Of a stretch of 64,000 bases of DNA, positions 7,299 through 14,293 are shown piece after piece. Position 1 is the first letter of the stretch; each line of letters opens with the position of its first letter. The DNA lies in IMG/VR virus record IMGVR_UViG_3300028372_000005, positions 1 to 64,000 of that record; one strand, 5' to 3'. The DNA comes from a virus. A program made the position numbers and the translations under genes. Under the pieces are notes generated by a model that had not been told where the DNA came from, did not search any database, and worked only from the letters and a program-made list of their open reading frames with translations.

Positions 7299-8250
7299 CG
7301 ACGAACGTATCGTCACGCTTAACTGCGGCCTCGGACGCGACTCGATCGCTATGATTTGTCTGTGTGTCGAGGGGGCCCTGTGGTCCGAGGACTACGGGGT
7401 GATTCGCCCCGAGGACCTCGACTGCGTGGTGTTCTCGAACACCGGCAACGAGTGGCCGGGGACCTACAAGCATATCCTGGACGTCGGGCGCATCTGTCGC
7501 GACCACGACATCCGGTTCCTCGTCCTGGAGAAGGGCATCGCCGCGAACGACAACGACGTAGAAACCTGGGAAGATGTGGAGTGGCGCGCAGAATACGGCG
7601 CCTACCACTACCGGCCGGCCCTGATGGACGACTTCCAGTCCAGAGCCACGGTGGCGTCTTTGGGGAAAGGCGACTGCACCGATAACCATAAGATCCAGCC
7701 GATCCGCCGGATGATGAACGACATCAGCACCGTGCGGTGGGGGCTCAATAACCGCCAGTGGTCCTACCGGGTCAAGTCCGGGGAACGCGAGCCCCATATC
7801 AATATCGTCGGCATTGCGGCCGACGAGACCACACGCATCCCCGACGAGGAGATGGGGCCTCTGTACTGCACCGAGGCGTACCCGCTGGCGGAGATGGGGC
7901 TCGACAAGGCCGATGAGACGCCGATTCTCGAGCGCTGGAATCTAAATTCCGTAAGGAAATCAGGGTGTTACATGTGCCCGTACCAACCCGCCGGATGGTA
8001 CTGGGCGCTTCGGGAGACCCACCCGGGGCTGTACGCCGACGCCGTCGAATATGAGAGGGTGGCCTTGGAAAGGAACCCGCGCATGGCCGCCACCGGCTTC
8101 AAACACAAGGGCGAGCCGATGACGATTCCCGAGGTCGTGGAACGCTGGAGATCTAGGAATCCCGACGCCGGCATCGACGAGGTGCTCGACAAGAGCTATT
8201 CACGCTGCACCAAAGAGGTGCGCAAAGAACAGAAGAAGGAGTTTTCGTGA
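7288..8250 (+). CDS. PP-loop ATPase (PAPS reductase/DndC-like) with cysteine pair
   Basis: About 320 residues from ATG 7288. The PP-loop NCGLGRDS lies at residues 12-19. VFSNTGNEWP and a central KIQPIRR fit the PAPS reductase/ATP-pyrophosphatase fold common in phages. A C-terminal CYMCPYQP may bind metal or an Fe-S cluster. The family activates substrates by adenylation, for example in sulfur transfer. The actual substrate is unknown, and DNA or RNA thiolation is only one possibility. ATG 7270 upstream is an unlikely alternative. Confidence 0.75.
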   Translation: MALNDERIVTLNCGLGRDSIAMICLCVEGALWSEDYGVIRPEDLDCVVFSNTGNEWPGTYKHILDVGRICRDHDIRFLVLEKGIAANDNDVETWEDVEWRAEYGAYHYRPALMDDFQSRATVASLGKGDCTDNHKIQPIRRMMNDISTVRWGLNNRQWSYRVKSGEREPHINIVGIAADETTRIPDEEMGPLYCTEAYPLAEMGLDKADETPILERWNLNSVRKSGCYMCPYQPAGWYWALRETHPGLYADAVEYERVALERNPRMAATGFKHKGEPMTIPEVVERWRSRNPDAGIDEVLDKSYSRCTKEVRKEQKKEFS

Positions 8251-8462
8251 ACCTCGAAGACATGGCACAGATCCTGCGAGAGCATGACTACACCGTCATC
8301 GAACCGACCGACACCCAGACTGAAGAGGAGCTCATCAAGCAGGCCAAGATCACACATTTGGAGACCGGGGTCATGATAGCGACCGCCGAGAAGATGGGCG
8401 AGGCGCTCGGCATCTCGACGATAAGAGCCCACAAATGGTGTTTGGATAAGGAGGTTTACTGA
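8247..8462 (+). CDS. Hypothetical small protein
   Basis: A 71-residue protein from GTG 8247, overlapping the upstream gene by four bases. Residues about 45-65 (ATAEKMGEALGISTIRAHKW) have helix-turn-helix character. A small regulator is possible but unproven. Confidence 0.6.
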   Translation: MNLEDMAQILREHDYTVIEPTDTQTEEELIKQAKITHLETGVMIATAEKMGEALGISTIRAHKWCLDKEVY

Positions 8463-8596
8463 TGAATATCAAGTACGACAACACCATCGAAAAGATCGAC
8501 TACGACAAGATTGAGACCATCGACAAGCGCGGCCGTTACGACTGCGATGGCTGGTGCGTCCTCCAGGGTTTTGAGGGCGAGGATCTAGAGATTTGA
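8462..8596 (+). CDS. Very small protein
   Basis: A 44-residue ORF from ATG 8462, immediately downstream of GAGG, to TGA 8596. It is rich in Asp, Lys and Ile and ends GFEGEDLEI. No family recognised. Its stop overlaps the TTG start of the next, decayed, gene. Confidence 0.5.
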   Translation: MNIKYDNTIEKIDYDKIETIDKRGRYDCDGWCVLQGFEGEDLEI

Positions 8597-8897
8597 AACC
8601 ACAACATATTGAGATCACCACGCGCCGCGCTCGCAAGCAATACAGATGCTACGAGTGCGGCTTTTCCATTGGTATCAACGATAGTTATGTCTAACACAAA
8701 GGCATCTGGGACGATGGGTGGGAGTGCTACCGGTTGTGCGTCGAGTGCGACTCGTTGACTCAGGACTACGGTAGCATCGTGGACGTGGTGCTCGAGGGTG
8801 GGTGGGGTACCCATGGTCAAATTCGCTTCATGCCAACATCGATCGACTCACTGACATCATCGAGGGACTTTTGGATGAAATGGACCAAGAAGAATGA
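8593..8897 (+). pseudogene. Zinc-finger protein gene broken by a stop and a frameshift
   Basis: From TTG 8593 the frame reads a CYECG half-finger and hits TAA at 8692-8694. It then continues in the same frame as HKGIWDDGWECYRLCVECDS, the expected second half of this zinc-finger family. After about 8805 the sensible frame changes to one reading NIDRLTDIIEGLLDEMDQ and stopping at 8897. So one ochre codon and one frameshift separate three pieces of a single ancestral gene. Sequencing error is an alternative. Confidence 0.55.
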
Positions 8898-9173
8898 CCA
8901 CTGCTACGAGGCCGACACACTGCATGGCATCACTTTTGAGATTTATCGCGACAAGATTCCCCGCTGCGATGCGCTCGGCCGAGGAAAAGCTCGAGTCTGG
9001 GGGCATACACTGCTTCGAGATGGTGGTGCTGAACCTGCTCAGTTTCATCCGTCCTGACGTCGAGGGCCACAACCTGGCAGACCGAAGAGACGGAGGTCGG
9101 GGATCACCCGGGTGACCGCCTCGACTACCTCGAGCCAGATCAATTACTCGAGTGGCTCAAGGAGATTTTATGA
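8875..9173 (+). pseudogene. Frame-shifted hypothetical gene remnant
   Basis: ATG 8875 opens a frame (MKWTKKNDHCYEADTLHG) that loses protein-like character near 8965. Another frame then reads AEEKLESGGIHCFEMVVLNL to about 9065, and a third reads GDRLDYLEPDQLLEWLKEIL to TGA 9173. Three adjacent, non-overlapping good segments in three frames suggest one gene with two indels, or several tiny overlapping genes. Confidence 0.4.
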
Positions 9174-9424
9174 TTGAAAACAAGCACAGAAACAGCCTCG
9201 TCGTTTATAAAAAATCGAACGATGAAAAATTCAAAATAGTCATCCGCACTTTCCCAGAAAGTGAAAAAGCAAAAACTTTGTGGGTATGGACTGATTCTGG
9301 ATGGTCGAAGTTTTACGAATCGTTAGACGTAAAAACTCGCAGAGAGCAAGGAGGGGCTCCGAGAGAAAATTTTGAAGAGGACATAAAATCTATCACGGGT
9401 GTCATCGACATTTTTTTCTCGTGA
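9170..9424 (+). CDS. Hypothetical AT-rich-coded protein
   Basis: An 84-residue protein from ATG 9170 behind CAAGGAG. Codon use is clearly more AT-rich than in most genes here (many AAA, GAA, TTT), which suggests separate origin. The product is Lys-rich with WVWTDSGWSKFYES in the middle. It is the last + strand gene before the intergenic block. No family recognised. Confidence 0.6.
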   Translation: MIENKHRNSLVVYKKSNDEKFKIVIRTFPESEKAKTLWVWTDSGWSKFYESLDVKTRREQGGAPRENFEEDIKSITGVIDIFFS

Positions 9425-9471
9425 AATACACTATGTAAGCATACCGGCCGCTCAGTTAACTTCAAATGAAA

Positions 9472-9498
9472 GGAGGCGCTGCGCGGCCTCTTTTTTTT
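9472..9498 (+). terminator. Rho-independent terminator
   Basis: GAGGC and GCCTC arms enclose a GC-rich loop and are followed by eight T residues. It ends the + strand gene run finishing at 9424. Confidence 0.75.
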
Positions 9499-9504
9499 GC
9501 AGGA

Positions 9505-9850
9505 GGGGTCTGAATGGTGAGGGTAGACACTTCAAACTGTCTAGTAGACACTTTGTTTTTGGGCAAGTGTCTACCCCTAAGCCATTGAAAACACTAGGAA
9601 ACCCATCATTAGTAGACAGTTAGACACTTCCCCCAGAGAGTCTTGAGATAGTAAACTGCATAAGAATTACCACAAGTAGAAAAAGTATATTATTTATATT
9701 GTGTAGTAGGTGGTGGTATATAGGTAGAGTGGTAGAGTATGGGCAAAGTGTCGAAGTGTCTACCATTTCCGAAAAACCCAATGATATCAATGGTTTAGGG
9801 GTAGACACTTAGGGTTTTTGGGAATTTTCGAAGTGTCTACACCTGTCTAA
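9505..9850. repeat. Iteron-like repeat block, candidate replication origin
   Basis: A 10-bp motif GTAGACACTT occurs six times exactly, in both orientations: 9523(+), 9544(+), 9565(-), 9754(-), 9801(+) and 9831(-). Degenerate copies lie at 9612, 9620 and 9746. The first three start exactly 21 bases apart, two helical turns. Between the two groups, about 9640-9720, is a very AT-rich tract, a plausible unwinding element. No gene is credible here. The block lies directly beside the primase-helicase gene. An operator array for a repressor is the main alternative. Confidence 0.6.
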
Positions 9851-9858
9851 AATAAAAA

Positions 9859-9885
9859 AAACCGCCCAGAAAATCTGAGCGGTTT
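9859..9885 (-). terminator. Rho-independent terminator of the primase-helicase gene
   Basis: Read on the minus strand, a perfect 7-bp stem (AAACCGC/GCGGTTT) is followed by a long U tract, 20 bases after the stop of the minus-strand gene. Confidence 0.85.
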
Positions 9886-9904
9886 GAGTGACCAATAAAT
9901 TTCA

Positions 9905-12481
9905 TCAGAACACCACATCTCCTGCGTAATCAAGGTTGGTCAGAGAAACTTTTTCTCCCGGTTGGTCAACATTCCACCACAATCCTCGGTCGTCTCTGAA
10001 TTTTCCTTTCTTCCATTTGATTTTCACGAATGGCTGAACGGATATTTTTTTCCAGTGGTTCCAGAACGCCTTTCCAGATCGAAGGTCTTTTCCTTTTGTG
10101 GCCCACAGGTCTCCAACGGTTTGTTTGAGGGTATCGATCGGGATATGCACCTTGTCCGTCTCAGGATCCAAGCCACGAGCACTGATGAGCTCACAGATGG
10201 CGTCGTAGGTTCGGTGGGCGTCCTTAGCCTCCTCGTCCACGTCACCCTTCCTGGAGGCGATGAGGCTCATGAGTTCATCGGCGTTCTCGAACTTGGTCAT
10301 GATGTCTTCGTCCCAGGCGGGAAATCTCGAGTTTTTATCGATCGAAGATTTCGGCTCTTCGAGAAATCTTGCCTTGATGTCTGCGATGATTTGCTCGTGG
10401 TGTCGGACCAAAAAGACGCTGAACCATTTCTTGAAGTCGAAGTCGTGCTTCTTGGGTCCGATCTTGATGACGACAGATCTCGAGGCCAAATCAGTCGACA
10501 GCTCGGGGGTGTTCGCCGACATGAACCAGGTGAAGTAGTTCGGGATGGTCGCGTCGCCCTCATACATTCTCTTGCCTGAGATTTCGTCGCGAGTGATGGC
10601 TGCTTCCAGTCCGCCGCGGTCGAGCATTTTTTTCATGTTGTCGATGAAGAGCACACGTTTTTTCATCGAGCCCGGAGTCAGCAGTCGTTGGGTGACCTGA
10701 TTCCACTCCTCGTCCTCCTGCACCTGAATCGAGCCGTCGTAAATCTTGGCGATGGCTTCGATGGTCGTCGACTTGCCGACGCCTCGGCCGTGGTCGGTCG
10801 TAAGCACGAAAGCTGGGCGCTGGCCGGGCGGGCCTCCCCAGAAGGGGGTGAGCACCGCCGATTCGAGGAGTTGGCGGTCGAGCTCGGTCTCGGGGTTGAG
10901 CTTGGAGATGAACTCTTCGAGATACCGCCCATCTCCTGGCTCGACGTCGGCCGTGTAGATGGTGTTCGGCAGTGGCGGGTGGTGGGGGATGGTCTTGTAG
11001 CTCGTGTAATTGTGCTTGGATTGGTCTTTCAGCGCGCTCAAGAGTTCGCCGAAGTTGGCGGCGCGGGTTTTCTCTCCGTCCAGCCAGACCTGGGAGTCGG
11101 ACCAGACGACGTTGGTGGTCAGCTGGAGCCAGGAGCTCAGGTCAGTAGAGTTTTCGATGAAGTTGATGGCCTTGTCTGGTGCGGCGACATCTCCCCAGTG
11201 CGGGCCCTGCGCGGCCAGGTAGGGTCCGATCATACGCGGCCATTCGTCGACGAGGTTGTGGATGGTGTCAATGATCTCGCGCATCTGCACTTTGTGCTTG
11301 GAGGTCTTCGTTTTTCCCTCCTCGGTCGTTCTGCTGACTGTGTAGTAGTTTCGAACTTTGCTGTCGTCGTACCACTGGCGGGTGACCGCGAGGCTGGTCT
11401 CGGGCTCAAACTCGAAGATGTCTCGCGGGTGGACGCCGGGACGACCAAGGAACTTCTTGACGTTAAACGACGCCTCTTCGAGGAAGTCGGCGATGTCCTT
11501 GCCGTTGTTTTCCGGCAGTAGGTCGATGTTCGGGTTCGACTCGGGCCACAGCACCCGGATGTCGTTGTGCGGCATATTGAGTGCGAGCTGGTGGGCTTTT
11601 TTTGCGCCCGGCTCGTCCATGTCCGGCACGATGATGACCTGCTTGTCGTGCAGGCAGTACAGGTCGGTGACCCCGGCGCCGCCCTGCAGGTAGGTGGTGA
11701 CGATGGCCTCGTACTTCGACTCGTCCTCGCCGGCAAAAAAGGCGTCGCCCTTGCATTTGTTGAGCGCTTTTTGGAGGGCGTGCATGCATTTTTCACCCTC
11801 GACGATGTAGACCGTCTGCTGGCCTGCGGCCGCCAGCTCGCTCAGCTTGTACAGCGGGCGCCTGTGGTTTCTGGTGATCCCCATCCCCGTCTGCCACTCG
11901 GTGCCGTCGAAGTGCATCGGGCGCACGAACTTGCCGTCGGGCAGATCCCACCGGGCCGTGGCGAAGCCGTGGAGCTTGCCGTTGTACTCGCAGGCGACCG
12001 TGTCGATGGAGGTGGCCTGGTCGAAAAATAAGGCCTCCCACCCACCCTTGTCGCGCTTTCGCATCATGCCCTGGACCTGCCGACCGTTGTACTCGATCCA
12101 CTCGACGGGAGGCAGGGTCTTCTCGGTGGTCTGGGGGCGGATGACCTCGACCGGCTCGGGGCGCTTTTGGGGCACATGGGTCGAGTACCCAGTACTCTCG
12201 CCCGATCCATACTTTGCCTTGAGCTCCCCGATTGCGTCCTCGACACTCAAGCCTCGCTCGACCATCCACAGGTCGATGATGGTACCGGTGGCGTCCTCGT
12301 CGGGGATGCCGGCCGGGTTGTGGCACTTGTACCGGATGACACCGTCGGCGTCGGTCCAGATCGACAGGTGGTCGCTGCCTGCGTGCATAGGGCACGGGTT
12401 GTTGCGCGAGTTGTGGGTATGGTAGCCGAGATCCTCGAAGGGAGCCTGGAGCGTCTTGATAGTGTCAAGTTCGTCATGCAT
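9905..12481 (-). CDS. DNA primase-helicase (zinc finger, TOPRIM and helicase domains)
   Basis: About 858 residues. I place the start at 12481 (MHDELDTIK); the frame stays open upstream but reads antisense to another gene. Residues 30-54 (CPMH...KCH) resemble a CHC2-type primase zinc finger. A TOPRIM-like region follows (TVYIVEGEKC, then VIIVPDMDEPG). The C-terminal half is an ATPase with Walker A GRGVGKST near residue 567 and Walker B RVLFIDN, resembling D5/SF3-type phage helicases. It would unwind the origin and prime synthesis. It is the only long minus-strand gene in the left half and sits beside the iteron block. Confidence 0.88.
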   Translation of the reverse strand: MHDELDTIKTLQAPFEDLGYHTHNSRNNPCPMHAGSDHLSIWTDADGVIRYKCHNPAGIPDEDATGTIIDLWMVERGLSVEDAIGELKAKYGSGESTGYSTHVPQKRPEPVEVIRPQTTEKTLPPVEWIEYNGRQVQGMMRKRDKGGWEALFFDQATSIDTVACEYNGKLHGFATARWDLPDGKFVRPMHFDGTEWQTGMGITRNHRRPLYKLSELAAAGQQTVYIVEGEKCMHALQKALNKCKGDAFFAGEDESKYEAIVTTYLQGGAGVTDLYCLHDKQVIIVPDMDEPGAKKAHQLALNMPHNDIRVLWPESNPNIDLLPENNGKDIADFLEEASFNVKKFLGRPGVHPRDIFEFEPETSLAVTRQWYDDSKVRNYYTVSRTTEEGKTKTSKHKVQMREIIDTIHNLVDEWPRMIGPYLAAQGPHWGDVAAPDKAINFIENSTDLSSWLQLTTNVVWSDSQVWLDGEKTRAANFGELLSALKDQSKHNYTSYKTIPHHPPLPNTIYTADVEPGDGRYLEEFISKLNPETELDRQLLESAVLTPFWGGPPGQRPAFVLTTDHGRGVGKSTTIEAIAKIYDGSIQVQEDEEWNQVTQRLLTPGSMKKRVLFIDNMKKMLDRGGLEAAITRDEISGKRMYEGDATIPNYFTWFMSANTPELSTDLASRSVVIKIGPKKHDFDFKKWFSVFLVRHHEQIIADIKARFLEEPKSSIDKNSRFPAWDEDIMTKFENADELMSLIASRKGDVDEEAKDAHRTYDAICELISARGLDPETDKVHIPIDTLKQTVGDLWATKGKDLRSGKAFWNHWKKISVQPFVKIKWKKGKFRDDRGLWWNVDQPGEKVSLTNLDYAGDVVF

Positions 12482-12766
12482 TGGCAGGATGTTGGCCTTA
12501 TGGGGGATGGGGAATGGTCGCGTTTGTAGCACCTCGAAATGCGCCGAGTCAATGATGGTATCATCTATGAGGCGTGCAAAAAAAACACTTGACGTCCGGC
12601 ACGCACATACACTACATAAAGGAAGGTCCCAACATAAGCGTAGTGTAAAAGCGATGTTTTTCGCATTGTGGGAGTTCGAGAAAATTTTGTTTTGATGTGG
12701 GTTTAGAGGTATGTGCTCGCCCCCCCTTCCAGACTCACGATCAAAATCCACGATTAAAGCGGTTAG
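12482..12766. promoter_or_regulatory. Divergent promoter region
   Basis: 285 bases lie between the divergent primase-helicase and the 12767 gene. A + strand candidate is TTGACG at 12589 with TACATA at 12613 (18-base spacing). AT-rich tracts follow. The minus-strand promoter is not obvious. No credible gene seen. Confidence 0.4.
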
Positions 12767-13318
12767 TTGACCGAAAAAATGATACTTGAAAAATTTTCTG
12801 ACACTGTGGCCGCACTCACCCCATTTTTTGTGGGCGCCTCGTTCCGTGAGGAAGTCCTCTACCACCACAAAGAGGTGAAATATCACCAGGTGGCCTGGAT
12901 GAAGGCTCACGAGGAAATGAAAAAATTCGTCAGCGACGACCCCGATGTCGATCTGATTCCGGCCAATCTCACCCAGCGCATCGTCACCCCGTGCACCTTC
13001 CTGGCGATCCACAGCGTCGCCGTCGCGCGCATGCTGGGCGTGCAGATCCGTTGGCGAGACGACGACGAACCGGTGGTGGGCAACGCCATGCAGTTCGACA
13101 AGATTCTGATCGACCACCTGTTCAGTGGCGCCCCACTCGATGTCGACGAATACGGCGAGTACCTGTCGGGATACATCCAGATGGCCCGCCGCGCCGAGGA
13201 CATGGTCAACCACTCGATCGATTTCTGGCACAACTTGTGCCAAGAGCAGGTGATTTTGACCTGCGTGCACGGCGTCGACCCCGAGATTTTGGCCGGCGTG
13301 GACGGGGAGGCGAATTGA
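12767..13318 (+). CDS. Hypothetical helical protein
   Basis: 183 residues from TTG 12767, or 179 from ATG 12779; no strong ribosome site decides. It is mostly helical and acidic (EEVLYHHKEVKYHQVAWMKA, HSIDFWHNLCQEQV). It is the first gene rightward of the divergent control region. No motif recognised. Confidence 0.65.
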   Translation: MTEKMILEKFSDTVAALTPFFVGASFREEVLYHHKEVKYHQVAWMKAHEEMKKFVSDDPDVDLIPANLTQRIVTPCTFLAIHSVAVARMLGVQIRWRDDDEPVVGNAMQFDKILIDHLFSGAPLDVDEYGEYLSGYIQMARRAEDMVNHSIDFWHNLCQEQVILTCVHGVDPEILAGVDGEAN

Positions 13319-13357
13319 GCATCCTGAGACAGATGGTCGGGAGCATCAAAGAGGCGA

Positions 13358-13501
13358 TTGACCGACACTGACACGCTCGATGCGATGGTCGAGTCGGGGT
13401 TACTCGAGAGCTGGTCGCGCGACCCGTATGACGGCGGGCCCCGTGGCGCGAGACTCACCGAGCTCGGCGATCTGGTCTTAGAATACCTGGAGTCCCGGTG
13501 A
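13358..13501 (+). CDS. Small hypothetical protein
   Basis: A 47-residue ORF from TTG 13358 to TGA 13501 (MTDTDTLDAMVESGLLES...LEYLESR). It has winged-helix-like flavour (GARLTELGDLVLEYL). Its stop overlaps the GTG of the next gene. An 18-codon ORF at 13315-13371 could be a leader between it and the upstream gene. Confidence 0.45.
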   Translation: MTDTDTLDAMVESGLLESWSRDPYDGGPRGARLTELGDLVLEYLESR

Positions 13502-13818
13502 GCTTTCTGTCACCAGACATAAACTGGATCGACGAGGAGTCGACGACCCGCCGCCTCACCGAGGAAATCCTCGACCAGATCGGCCCGCCGGTCTCGCTTG
13601 TCGAGGTGGTGCGGCGTCACCTTTATGCCCATGCCGAGAGATACCTGCGCGAACACGCCGACGACCTCGAGGCGCCGGTGCGAATCTGGCGTGTGCACGA
13701 TGGTCAGACCATGAAGATCCAGGTCGGCGGTGAGATACCCAAAGGCGAGTTCATCAGCTGCGACGTCATCGACCACGACGGCTTAGAAAAACTCAAGCAA
13801 ATAGCGAGGCAGTATTGA
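13498..13818 (+). CDS. Hypothetical protein
   Basis: A 106-residue protein from GTG 13498, overlapping the upstream stop. It begins SFLSPDINWIDEESTTRRL, contains a helical middle and a beta C-terminus. No family recognised. It overlaps the next TTG-started gene by four bases. Confidence 0.6.
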   Translation: MSFLSPDINWIDEESTTRRLTEEILDQIGPPVSLVEVVRRHLYAHAERYLREHADDLEAPVRIWRVHDGQTMKIQVGGEIPKGEFISCDVIDHDGLEKLKQIARQY

Positions 13819-14033
13819 AACTCATCACCAAAACCCAGTGGGTCGGCCACGACGCCGACGACACCGAGATCGAACAGCCGGACACGGACGACGACACGAT
13901 CATCCGTATGGCCCACATCGACACCGAGATTCACGACGAAGGCGTGCGCGTGGTGACCGTATGGTATGCCTATCCGGCGATCAAGACTCCATCGAATACG
14001 GCATTCGCCAGGCCTCTCGGGGAGCCGTCATGA
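13815..14033 (+). CDS. Hypothetical small acidic protein
   Basis: A 72-residue protein from TTG 13815. It has an Asp-rich stretch (DDTEIEQPDTDDDTIIR) followed by predicted beta strands. Not recognised. Confidence 0.55.
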   Translation: MKLITKTQWVGHDADDTEIEQPDTDDDTIIRMAHIDTEIHDEGVRVVTVWYAYPAIKTPSNTAFARPLGEPS

Positions 14034-14293
14034 GCTACAAATTCGAAACCTACAAGGGTTGGGAGATTGTCTGGGTGGCCGGTGACCGATGCTACGCCGA
14101 AAATATCCACGGCGATGTGATCAATCACGACGTGGTCAGGGCCAAGTTCGATTGGGCCCGCAGAAAGATATGCGAGCGCATCGACGAGGAGGGCCAGATG
14201 GAGCCCGTCGACCTGCACGAAGAGATCCTGACTCTCAGAGATGAAAATAAAAAACTTGAATCCAAATTGGATGTAATGCGAGGATTGTTATGA
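14030..14293 (+). CDS. Hypothetical small protein with coiled-coil tail
   Basis: An 87-residue protein from ATG 14030, overlapping the upstream stop. Residues about 5-30 are beta-rich (FETYKGWEIVWVAGDRCYAE). The C-terminus is a short predicted coiled coil (EILTLRDENKKLESKLDVM). The stop overlaps the next start. Confidence 0.6.
   Translation: MSYKFETYKGWEIVWVAGDRCYAENIHGDVINHDVVRAKFDWARRKICERIDEEGQMEPVDLHEEILTLRDENKKLESKLDVMRGLL

Noticed and set aside
12482-13270. Upstream extension of the primase-helicase frame on the minus strand
   Set aside because: It reads antisense to the protein-like 12767-13318 gene and crosses the divergent promoter region; residues are low-quality and the CHC2-like finger starts only after 12481.
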